Origin: GWB2-37-7 sp049684915
GTDB lineage: Bacteria > Bacillota > Clostridia > Lutisporales > Lutisporaceae
Assembly (NCBI GenBank): GCA_049684915.1
Contig: JBAVGO010000142.1
Coordinates: forward strand, 1 to 64,000
Reading direction: 5' to 3'
Length of the DNA stretch: 64,000 nucleotides
Each line of letters opens with the position of its first letter. Position 1 is the first letter of the stretch. The position numbers were made by a program, and so were the translations under genes. Below are positions 29,227-37,475 of the stretch, one piece after another. The notes under the pieces were generated by a model that searched no databases, was not told where the DNA came from, and worked only from the letters and a program-made list of their open reading frames with translations.

Positions 29227-30486
29227 TTAATATACCCTAAATACACCAATAAATGCTAAGAATGCTATTAGTGCTAAAGCTCCAACTGCCCATAAGAAAA
29301 GTTCCACAAACACCTTACTTTGCTCTTCTTTTGAAAAATTAGGTTTGTTACTTGCTAATGCTGTAAGAATTAAAGCACCACCTGTTGAAATTGGACTAAT
29401 ACCTGCACAGGATCCTCCTGCACCGATAGCACTAATTAAAGCTATAGGGGAAACGCCTCCACCTACTGAATTTGCAATTGCACCTACAGTTGGCACTAAT
29501 GTAGGATATACAACACCTAGTGCTGAGCTAACCCAAGACATTAAACCAGCAGAGATTCCCATAATAGGTGCAGCTGTTTTAGGAGTCATAACATTAGCGA
29601 GTGCATTTGAGAGTAATTCAATCCCACCTGATTTATTAACTATATTCATGAGAACTCCCACACCCATAACGAGTAAAACTGTACCCCATGGTACACTTTT
29701 GATACATTTAGTTTCATCAGCGACATTAAAGAAAATCAGTGTTACGCCAACAAAGAATGCAGCAAGTCCAACATTTACTTTAAAGAATATTATAAGAACG
29801 AGCATTGCAACCATGCCTAAAAGGGAAATAATTTGTTTGGAAGTAAATTTGTCTGTATCTTTTATACTTAAAGTAACCCCAGCACTTTTTACCTTAAAGC
29901 CTTTATACGCAAAATATAAAACAAGTGAAAATAGTACAGTAGTGATTGTATTTGAGATTAGGACACTATTCATAACATTGGTTATTCCTTGTTCGCTAGC
30001 AAGTCCAGTTATTAAGACACCTTCTGGTGTTATAGATGTCATTCTACCTGCCATAAGACCTGCTTCACCTATGAGTGCAAGCATTACAGGATTGTAACCA
30101 ACGGCAAGAGCAAGCGATACTGCTATTGGTGGAATAATTGCTAGTGAAGGAATGGCACCAGGTCCACATGCAGCAATAGCAAATCCTGCAACGTAGATAA
30201 AAATAGGTATAATCCATACTCTATTACCTGCTAAACTAACGACTTTCCTTGCACAAAGTTCAAGTGCTCCAGTTTGATTTACAACAGCAAATAATAAAGT
30301 GATTCCAACAAGTGTTACAAAAAGTGATACGCTGAAGCTTGAGATTATTTCTTTGTCACTAACACCAAATACTCTACCAGCGATAACAGCTACAGCAATG
30401 GCTAGAATACCTACATTCATCTTTTTAAAAAATCCAACTAAAACAACGACTATAAAAAGAATTAAGGTTAATAAATTTGCATTCAT
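29227..30486 (-). CDS. MatC/DctM-type dicarboxylate permease
   Basis: This 419-residue integral membrane protein has about twelve hydrophobic segments. The sequence resembles the MatC-type dicarboxylate carrier family (ion transporter superfamily), with the segment GPGAIPSLAIIPPIAVSLALA and a second half rich in Gly-Ser helices (GAGGSCAGISPISTGGA). No separate binding protein or small TRAP subunit lies beside it, so it should work alone. AAGGAAGGG precedes the ATG. Its place between the CoA-transferase and lyase genes suggests that it imports the dicarboxylate those enzymes degrade. The fold family is fairly sure; the substrate is inferred. Confidence 0.8.
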   Translation of the reverse strand: MNANLLTLILFIVVVLVGFFKKMNVGILAIAVAVIAGRVFGVSDKEIISSFSVSLFVTLVGITLLFAVVNQTGALELCARKVVSLAGNRVWIIPIFIYVAGFAIAACGPGAIPSLAIIPPIAVSLALAVGYNPVMLALIGEAGLMAGRMTSITPEGVLITGLASEQGITNVMNSVLISNTITTVLFSLVLYFAYKGFKVKSAGVTLSIKDTDKFTSKQIISLLGMVAMLVLIIFFKVNVGLAAFFVGVTLIFFNVADETKCIKSVPWGTVLLVMGVGVLMNIVNKSGGIELLSNALANVMTPKTAAPIMGISAGLMSWVSSALGVVYPTLVPTVGAIANSVGGGVSPIALISAIGAGGSCAGISPISTGGALILTALASNKPNFSKEEQSKVFVELFLWAVGALALIAFLAFIGVFRVY

Positions 30487-30567
30487 AAATAATTCCCTTC
30501 CTTTATCTATAATTTAGTTTATTATTGAAATTACTTTATGTTTATCTTAGTTTGTCATTGCATCGTA

Positions 30568-31764
30568 CTATATAACGTTCCTAGTCCTTAATTCTGATAA
30601 TGTTTTCTCATCAAGTCCTGCAAATTTAGCGAAGATTTCTTCATTAAATTGCCCCAAAGTAGGTGCTGGCAATTTAATTTCTGGTTTAGTTGTCATAAGC
30701 TTAACTGCACATCCATTTAATCTCATATGACCAATCGTTGGATGTTCATTTTCTATAAACATTTCACGTGCACCAGCAATATGTGGATCTTCAGACAGTT
30801 TTTTTAGATCCATAATTGGTGCAGCAGGGACTCCAGCAGCTAATATAAGTTCAACTGCTTCTTCTATTGTATACTGACATGACCATTTCTCAATCTCAAC
30901 CTTTAAAGTTTCGTGATTCTCACAACGTAGATTATTTGTTACATAACGCTCATCCGTCAATAAGTCTTCACGTTTAAGCACCTTGTGACATAGATTTTCA
31001 TAAAGTTTTTGATTGCCACAACCTATGACAAATTGACCATCATTTGATTTAAATGAGTCATATGGATAAGCTGATGCATATCTATTTCCCATAAGCTCTG
31101 GTAGTTTTCCAGTAGAAAAGAACCTTTGCATACCCGTTTCAAGTGAAGCAACCACAGAATCAACTAATGACACATCCACACGCTGCCCTTTTCCAATTAC
31201 TTGTCTAGCGTTTAATGCTGCTAAGATACCAATGGTAAGGTTTAATCCTCCTAATACATCTCCCATAGCATTTCCTACCCGTGTTGGACTTCCACCTTCT
31301 TCTCCTGTAATGCTCATAAGTCCACCCATAGCTTGTGCAATGATATCGTATCCTGGACGTTCTGAGTATGGTCCATAACAGCCAAATCCAGACACCGCAC
31401 CGTAAATAATTTGGTCATTAACTTTACTTAATTCTTCATAGCCAAGTCCAAGTTTGTCCATAACTCCAGGTCTATAATTTTCAACAACAACATCTGCATG
31501 CTTAACCATTTCGAGAAATATTTTCTTTCCTTCTTCATTCTTAAGGTTCAATGTAATACCTTTTTTGTTTCTGTTCACGTTTGCATAATATAAGCTTTCA
31601 CCATTTTGAAATGGACCAAAGCTTCGGGTATCGTCACCTTTTCCTGGAATTTCAATCTTAATAACCTCTGCTCCCAAGTCCGCGAGCATCATTGTACAAT
31701 ATGGTCCTGCTAAAACTCTTGTTAAATCTAGTACTACGACGTTATCTAATGCCCCTTTACTCAT
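30568..31764 (-). CDS. CaiB/BaiF family (class III) CoA-transferase
   Basis: This 398-residue protein is a full-length family III CoA-transferase. The start LDLTRVLAGPYCTMMLADLGAEVIKIE is the classical N-terminal signature. The catalytic aspartate is D169 in GNAMGDVLGG, the same number as in formyl-CoA transferase. The family moves CoA between carboxylic acids through an enzyme-anhydride. GAGGAGG lies seven bases before the ATG. It is the first gene behind the sigma-54 promoter and probably activates the acid brought in by the permease, using acetyl- or succinyl-CoA as donor. Confidence 0.9.
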   Translation of the reverse strand: MSKGALDNVVVLDLTRVLAGPYCTMMLADLGAEVIKIEIPGKGDDTRSFGPFQNGESLYYANVNRNKKGITLNLKNEEGKKIFLEMVKHADVVVENYRPGVMDKLGLGYEELSKVNDQIIYGAVSGFGCYGPYSERPGYDIIAQAMGGLMSITGEEGGSPTRVGNAMGDVLGGLNLTIGILAALNARQVIGKGQRVDVSLVDSVVASLETGMQRFFSTGKLPELMGNRYASAYPYDSFKSNDGQFVIGCGNQKLYENLCHKVLKREDLLTDERYVTNNLRCENHETLKVEIEKWSCQYTIEEAVELILAAGVPAAPIMDLKKLSEDPHIAGAREMFIENEHPTIGHMRLNGCAVKLMTTKPEIKLPAPTLGQFNEEIFAKFAGLDEKTLSELRTRNVI

Positions 31765-31972
31765 AGTTAAACCTCCTCAGTAAATTTTATACCAAACTCT
31801 TTCTTATATTTAGTACTCTCTAGCGTAGCAATAATTTCACTTACTATTATTGGATAGCCTTGTATATTTACATCTCTTCCTAACTATAATATAGCTAATT
31901 TCATACATGTTAAACCAATAATAGAATAAAGTGTTATCGCTAATAATTTAATTCCTTTCATTGAGTATATAA

Positions 31973-31988
31973 AGCAATTTCCGTGCCA
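31973..31988 (-). promoter_or_regulatory. Sigma-54 (RpoN) promoter, -24/-12
   Basis: On the minus strand the sequence reads TGGCACG-GAAA-TTGCT, an exact match to the RpoN consensus with the required GG and GC dinucleotides ten bases apart. It points at the CoA-transferase gene, about 200 bases away. A bacterial enhancer-binding protein is encoded divergently beside it. Confidence 0.93.
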
Positions 31989-32076
31989 AAGTGTATTCCT
32001 ATCAAATATACTAATTTGTCTGATAATTCTCTTTATAATTACAATATAATTTCAATTATGACTTTTTATATTTCAT

Positions 32077-32105
32077 TTGATTGCATAATCCTTTCATGTT
32101 ATACT
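32077..32105 (+). promoter_or_regulatory. Probable sigma-A promoter of the enhancer-binding protein gene
   Basis: TTGATT (32077-32082), 17 bases, then TATACT (32100-32105). The predicted start is about 35 bases before the ribosome site AAGGAG at 32143. Confidence 0.55.
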
Positions 32106-32147
32106 AATTATGCTCAGAATAAGATATTCAATAACAATTTATAAGGA

Positions 32148-33527
32148 GTGAGTGCTATTACTACAAATAACAATACTTTTAAAGCAGAATTTTCAGAAAT
32201 TTCCGAAAAAGTTCTTAAAATTGCTTTGGATTTTTCCTATAGTGGTGTAATAGTAATAAACAAAGACCATACAATTATTTACCTTAATCATTGGGCAAGT
32301 GAATTTTTGGATATTCCTATAGAGAAATCTCTTTATAGAAAAACTACTGATTTCTTTCCAAATTCTGAATTAGTTAAAGTTATGGAATCAGGAGAACCTC
32401 AGAAAAATAAAATAGATATTAGAAATAATAAAGAAGTAATTGTGACAAGAATGCCCCTTTATGATGGAGATGAAATCATTGGGGCAGTAGCTTTATTTCA
32501 AGATGTTCAGCATATTCAGCAAAACGAAATGGAAATTAGAAATAAACTAACTAACAAAGGTTTTTTTGCAAAGTATCATTTTAAAGACATTATTCATTGT
32601 AGTAAGGAATTAGAACAGTCCATAGAAACAGCAAAAATCTACGCTCAGACATCTTCCAGCATTTTAATTGTCGGAGAGAGCGGTACAGGCAAAGAACTTT
32701 TTGCTCAAAGCATCCATAATTACAGTGAAAGAAAAGATGCTCCATTTGTAGCTATCAATTGTGCCACTCTTCCTGAAGGAATCTTAGAATCTGAACTTTT
32801 TGGTTATATGGAAGCATCCTTTACTGGAGCAAAAAAAGGCGGAAAAATTGGTCTTTTTCAACATGCACACAAAGGCACTCTATTTTTAGATGAAATTGGA
32901 GAGCTTCCTTTAATTGTACAATCTAAGTTATTGAGAGTTTTGCAAGAAAAGCAAATACGCCCTGTCGGTAGTGATAAAATTATCCCAATTGATGTACGCA
33001 TTATCGCTGCCACCAATCGAAATATTTTTTCTGAAGTACAAAATGGTAACTTTCGTTTAGATTTAATGTATCGGCTTAATGTATTAAATCTTTGTATTCC
33101 ATCATTAAGAGAGAGAAAAGATGATATTGAAGTGATTTCAAACAATTATCTAAGCAATCGCTGCCCTGCACTTTATGAAAAAAATAAAACTTTAATTCAT
33201 GAAATTTTAACTTCACTTACTGAATATTATTTCCCTGGTAATATAAGAGAATTGAAAAATATTATTGAACGACTATCCCTAATTCTACAGCATGACATAA
33301 CAAACACCGATGTTCAGTCCATTATCAATAGAATTATTGACAAACAAATTTATCATACTGAGGAAAGTATAAATGAAAATGTGTCTTCAATAATTGAAAA
33401 TTCAGAAAAGCAAGAAATAATAAACGTTTTATTAAAAGTAAAAGGCTCTCGAATAGCTGCTGCTAAAGAACTAGGAATTAGTTCTACTACTCTTTGGAGA
33501 AAAATGAAAAAACATAATATTACATGA
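32148..33527 (+). CDS. Sigma-54-dependent activator, PAS-AAA+-Fis
   Basis: This 459-residue protein is a bacterial enhancer-binding protein. A PAS-type sensor occupies about 22-125, the AAA+ domain about 148-385 and a Fis-type helix-turn-helix 420-459 (SRIAAAKELGISSTTLWRKM). Walker A is GESGTGKE at 176-183 and Walker B is GTLFLDEIGELP. The sigma-54-contacting loop usually reads GAFTGA; here it is ASFTGA at 223-228. The divergent operon has a perfect sigma-54 promoter, so this is its likely activator, with the PAS domain sensing the substrate or a CoA derivative. The start is unclear: AAGGAG overlaps the GTG at 32148, and the best-spaced in-frame codon is an ATT at 32157. Confidence 0.9.
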   Translation: MSAITTNNNTFKAEFSEISEKVLKIALDFSYSGVIVINKDHTIIYLNHWASEFLDIPIEKSLYRKTTDFFPNSELVKVMESGEPQKNKIDIRNNKEVIVTRMPLYDGDEIIGAVALFQDVQHIQQNEMEIRNKLTNKGFFAKYHFKDIIHCSKELEQSIETAKIYAQTSSSILIVGESGTGKELFAQSIHNYSERKDAPFVAINCATLPEGILESELFGYMEASFTGAKKGGKIGLFQHAHKGTLFLDEIGELPLIVQSKLLRVLQEKQIRPVGSDKIIPIDVRIIAATNRNIFSEVQNGNFRLDLMYRLNVLNLCIPSLRERKDDIEVISNNYLSNRCPALYEKNKTLIHEILTSLTEYYFPGNIRELKNIIERLSLILQHDITNTDVQSIINRIIDKQIYHTEESINENVSSIIENSEKQEIINVLLKVKGSRIAAAKELGISSTTLWRKMKKHNIT

Positions 33528-33583
33528 TTTATGTTAATGTATTAAGGTGCCTGGGAAGCAAAATATACCATTAAACAAATAGA

Positions 33584-34303
33584 CTAATATAAATTCAAAT
33601 AATTCCACAGGTAGGACAATGGTATAACCAAAACCATGGCAGGAAGCATATTAGCTATTGGCACACTTTTCATTTCATTAATCCTAAACCCGGTAGCCAG
33701 CATCAAAATCCCTCCACAGGCTGTAAAATCTGCAATAATTGTGGGATTTGTCAGCGGCATTACTACTACTGCCATTAGGTAAAGTGTTAGTAGTATAAAA
33801 AACTGGGGCACACAGAGAAACACAACTAAAAATCCCAGTGAAGCGCTGAAAATCATAGAAGTAAAGAAGTCTAACAAGGACTTGGTGATAAGTATGCTGT
33901 GATCCCCTGTAATACCAGCATGTAATGCTCCATAGATACCTGTTCCACTTGCACAGAACAGTACAGCAATACTAATAAACTTCTCCATAGAGAACTCGTC
34001 TTTCTTGTGGTTTCCATTACCCATGATTTTTTCCATTGGCACTTTTATTTTTTCTATTGCAGTGGCTATGCTTTTTTCTATACTCATTAACTCACCCACT
34101 GCAGTACCTAAAATAACAGATAACACAACAGCAGGTAAGGTCTGTACTTTTATAATAGCCAAAATTCCCATGGACATAGATATAAACCCAAATAAAATTG
34201 GCAATGTATTACGAAGGTTTTGCGGCAACTTTTTACCCACTAAGGCACCTATGATAGCTCCAACGGCAACCGCCAAGCTGTTAACAATAACTCCTATTGG
34301 CAT
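33584..34303 (-). CDS. DUF554 family membrane protein
   Basis: This protein of about 239 residues has six to seven membrane segments and matches the DUF554 (YdfK/YqgA-like) family, including the start PIGVIVNSLAVAVGAIIGALVG and the segment CASGTGIYGALHAGITGDHSIL. The longest frame begins at 34321, but that ATG lies just before AAGGAAGG, which is spaced correctly for the ATG at 34303. It follows the TRAP permease by about 110 bases on the same strand, so it may be the last gene of that operon. The family's function is not established. Confidence 0.8.
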   Translation of the reverse strand: MPIGVIVNSLAVAVGAIIGALVGKKLPQNLRNTLPILFGFISMSMGILAIIKVQTLPAVVLSVILGTAVGELMSIEKSIATAIEKIKVPMEKIMGNGNHKKDEFSMEKFISIAVLFCASGTGIYGALHAGITGDHSILITKSLLDFFTSMIFSASLGFLVVFLCVPQFFILLTLYLMAVVVMPLTNPTIIADFTACGGILMLATGFRINEMKSVPIANMLPAMVLVIPLSYLWNYLNLY

Positions 34304-34415
34304 ATTTAACCTTCCTTTCATGTAATTTAAAAGGCAAAGTGTAAAATTACCGATACACTCTGCCCTATATTTTGTCTGCTCAAATTTAGTATATTACTAA
34401 AATGTATGACTGCTA

Positions 34416-36335
34416 TTATAGCTTTACTGTTTTACTTTTTCTGTTGTGCATTATAGTAAATATAAAAGTTGCTGCTCCGCAAGCAAGTCCCAAATAGTCA
34501 AATATTCTATTTCCCTGCACGAACATTAGAATCGCACTGGCAGCAAAGGCGAAACGCAAAATAATTGATATTTTACCCATAAGCCAGCCTGAAATCGCAA
34601 TAGCCATCATAATAATAGCGATGGTCGTAAGTATTGCTATATAAATAGTAGCACCTGCTGAGGACTCAATAATGAGCAGTGCCGGATTATATGCATATAC
34701 GAAGGGAATGATAAAACCTGATAGTCCCAACACAAAGGCATGCAATCCTGTCTTGGTAGAGTTGGAATCTGCTATACCTGCGGCTGCATAAGCTGCAATA
34801 GCTACCGGAGGTGTAATGAAGGACATAATAGCAAAGTAGAATACAAACATATTGGCGGCTATCGGTGTAATACCGTATTGAACCAATGTCGGAACTCCAA
34901 TTGTTGCGGCAATAATATAGGCAGCTGTTGATGGAAGCCCCATGCCCATTATTATACAAGCAAACATAATCATAACTAGCATTAGGAACAAGTTTCCTCC
35001 TGAGAGTTCGAACACAATGCTTGTAAACTTTACTCCGATTCCTGTCATGCTTACAATTCCTATAACGATACCGGCACAGGCACAAGCCATGGCAACCGGA
35101 ATAGTTGTCTTTACTGCATTGACCAGCGACTCTTTTATCTCTCGGACTGGAAAGCGCTTTTCGCTAACAATATACTTTGTGCAGCCTACCACTAGCAGAA
35201 CTACAATCGCAAATATTGCAGAATAACTTGCAGAGAGCTTTAGTCCTAGCAATGCCACTATCAGCATAATAATAGGAAGGGAATAGTACCAGCCTTTCTT
35301 AATAACCTCTTTCAACTTTGGCAGATTTTCTTTGGGTTCTGCTTCCAATCCCAGCTTATCTGCTTCCAGATAAACAGAAACACCTAAGCTTAGATAGTAG
35401 AGAATTCCGGGGATTATAGCTGCTATAATAATATTCGCATAAGAAATCCCTGTGACATCTGCCATAACGAATGCTGCCGCACCCATAACAGGAGGAAGCA
35501 ACTGCCCACCTGTGGATGCAACTGCCTCTACAGCAGCAGCGAAATCAGGCTTGTAACCCACCTTCTTCATAAGGGGAATTGTAAATGTCCCTGTTGTGAC
35601 GACATTAGCAACAGCACTCCCATTAATAGAGCCCATAAGTGCACTGGAAATAACAGATGCCTCCGCAGGGCCACCCTTCATGCGACCCGTCAGAGCGTAC
35701 GCTACATCAATGAAGAATTGTCCCGCTCCAAACTTCTCAAGAAGCTCTCCAAATATAATATACAAAGCAACAAAGGAAACTGATGCCCCTATAGATGTAC
35801 CAAAGATACCCTCCATTGTCCATGTAATATAGTTCGTTATATAAGGTATATCGTAACCCTTATGGGCAATTATATCAGGCATATTTGGCCCAAAGATTGC
35901 AAAAACCATAAATATGCAGGAGATGGCTGCCAGGGCAAAGCCCACCGTTCTGCGGGTAATATCCAGAACAAGTATCATAAGAACTACACCCATAATAATG
36001 TCAATCTCACTGGCTCCGCCGATTCCACGCTTCAACATGGATTGTATTGAAGTATTCATTAAAAAATAAGTGCCAACAACTAAAGTAATAAATGCAACCA
36101 GTGCAAAAATCCCAGAGTATTTTTTATTTTTTTCTACTCCGCCTTTAAACTGGTATAAGTAATACACAAGAATAAGAAGAAATACATGAAAAACTCTCTG
36201 CTGTATTACACTGATGGATGTACTGTATGCAATATATAAATGAAAAATTGATCCAATAATAGAAAGTATTGTAATGATATACATTGTAATCTTTAATATG
36301 TTTTTTGCCGGAACTTTTAGGGATTCGTTTTCCAT
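34416..36335 (-). CDS. TAXI-type TRAP transporter fused permease
   Basis: This 639-residue protein combines the small (DctQ-like, about 1-150) and large (DctM-like, about 150-600) membrane subunits of a TRAP transporter, the arrangement usual for TAXI systems. Segments such as GGPAEASVISSALMGSINGSAVANVV, TGGQLLPPVMGAAAFVMADV and MGLPSTAAYIIAATIGVPTLVQYGI-type motifs are typical of the large subunit. It probably drives ion-coupled uptake of an acidic solute delivered by the binding protein encoded just upstream. The substrate is unknown. Confidence 0.9.
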   Translation of the reverse strand: MENESLKVPAKNILKITMYIITILSIIGSIFHLYIAYSTSISVIQQRVFHVFLLILVYYLYQFKGGVEKNKKYSGIFALVAFITLVVGTYFLMNTSIQSMLKRGIGGASEIDIIMGVVLMILVLDITRRTVGFALAAISCIFMVFAIFGPNMPDIIAHKGYDIPYITNYITWTMEGIFGTSIGASVSFVALYIIFGELLEKFGAGQFFIDVAYALTGRMKGGPAEASVISSALMGSINGSAVANVVTTGTFTIPLMKKVGYKPDFAAAVEAVASTGGQLLPPVMGAAAFVMADVTGISYANIIIAAIIPGILYYLSLGVSVYLEADKLGLEAEPKENLPKLKEVIKKGWYYSLPIIMLIVALLGLKLSASYSAIFAIVVLLVVGCTKYIVSEKRFPVREIKESLVNAVKTTIPVAMACACAGIVIGIVSMTGIGVKFTSIVFELSGGNLFLMLVMIMFACIIMGMGLPSTAAYIIAATIGVPTLVQYGITPIAANMFVFYFAIMSFITPPVAIAAYAAAGIADSNSTKTGLHAFVLGLSGFIIPFVYAYNPALLIIESSAGATIYIAILTTIAIIMMAIAISGWLMGKISIILRFAFAASAILMFVQGNRIFDYLGLACGAATFIFTIMHNRKSKTVKL

Positions 36336-36427
36336 ACAGTTTTCTCTCTCCTTTTTAAAAATAGGCAGGCTTATTAAAAACCTGCCTATTAATTATAGTC
36401 TACATGATTATATTAAGAATAATGCGT

Positions 36428-37450
36428 TTATTTCTTTAGTGCATCAGGAATTGTCATGCCAATTTCCTCAAAATACTTAATAGCACCTGGGTGTAGAGGG
36501 ATATCGATTTCTTCTAATGCAGTCTCAATATTAACTTGCTTCTCAACAGAGGCATTAGAGATAGCCCACTCAGCTCTGTTCTCCCAAATTGCCTTAACCA
36601 TGTTGTAGATTTCATCGTCTGTGAAACCTGCGTTAATTGATGTGCACATGATAATTCTAGAACGTGGAATTATTACATCAACATCAATATCTTTATATGT
36701 GCCCGCAGGTACTGTGTACTTTGTATATGCGGGATTTGCCTTATAGAAAGCATCGTCTTCGATTGCGATAAGCCTAGCCTTCATAGAAGTTGTTAACTCT
36801 GTCATAGCAGCAGACTTTAGTGGATGTGTTGCTATAAAGCCATCTATCTTGCCATCCTTAAGTGCGCTTACAGCCTCAGCCTCCGGCATAAACTGTGGCT
36901 TAATATCATCATAGGTTAATCCATAAGTATCCAGAAGAGCCCTTGCAGCCATCTCACCACCACTGCCTGCAGCTCCTACACCGATTGTCTTGCCCTTAAA
37001 ATCTGCAACAGAATTAATAGAACTGTTAGCAGATGTAAACACCTGAAGGTAGTTATAAATTGTTGAATAAAGTGCACGGATATCAGTATAAGGGTTAGCA
37101 GCATAGTCAGCTTTACCATAATAAGCCATAGATGCAACCTCTGTTTGAGAAATTGCCCAGCCCATCTTACCATCGTGAAGGTTTCTCAAATTCTCGATAG
37201 ATGCAGCAGTTGCCTCACCTGTAGCTGTAAATCCTTCAACATGGTTTGAGATAGTTTCTGCCATCGCAACTCCCATTGGATAAAGTGCACCTGCTGTACC
37301 TGCTGTACCGATAGTAAACCTTCTAACCTCACCTGGTTTAGGTGTCGTAGAACCACCATCTGGAGTTGGTGTGGATGAACATGCTGATAGCTGAGCCATT
37401 AGGAATAGTACCAGTAACAGTATAGAAGCTGATCTTAGTAACTTTTTCAT
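36428..37450 (-). CDS. TAXI family TRAP solute-binding lipoprotein
   Basis: This 340-residue protein has a lipoprotein signal peptide with lipobox LSAC, so Cys24 should carry the lipid anchor, followed by a Ser/Thr/Pro/Gly linker. The mature part shows TAXI-family marks: FTIGTAGTAGALYPMGVAMA at the start and GKTIGVGAAGSGGEMAARALL in the middle. TAXI binding proteins capture solutes such as glutamate or other carboxylates and pass them to a fused permease, which is the next gene. In this operon the solute may relate to the enzyme encoded upstream. Confidence 0.9.
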   Translation of the reverse strand: MKKLLRSASILLLVLFLMAQLSACSSTPTPDGGSTTPKPGEVRRFTIGTAGTAGALYPMGVAMAETISNHVEGFTATGEATAASIENLRNLHDGKMGWAISQTEVASMAYYGKADYAANPYTDIRALYSTIYNYLQVFTSANSSINSVADFKGKTIGVGAAGSGGEMAARALLDTYGLTYDDIKPQFMPEAEAVSALKDGKIDGFIATHPLKSAAMTELTTSMKARLIAIEDDAFYKANPAYTKYTVPAGTYKDIDVDVIIPRSRIIMCTSINAGFTDDEIYNMVKAIWENRAEWAISNASVEKQVNIETALEEIDIPLHPGAIKYFEEIGMTIPDALKK

Positions 37451-37475
37451 AATATCACCCTTTCATATTTAGATT

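Larger units (their letters stand above)
31765..32147. other. Divergent regulatory region
   Basis: This 383-base gap separates the minus-strand operon from its plus-strand activator gene. It holds the sigma-54 promoter (31973-31988) and a sigma-A-type promoter for the activator (32077-32105). CAAAT/ATTTG inverted pairs around 32012-32028 and an ATTTGAT near 32075 are candidate activator sites, but the region is AT-rich and these are weak. Confidence 0.6.

Noticed and set aside
29345..30097. Plus-strand open frame of 250 codons
   Set aside because: It is antisense to the MatC-type permease gene; the low-complexity composition reflects the permease codons, and there is no ribosome site.
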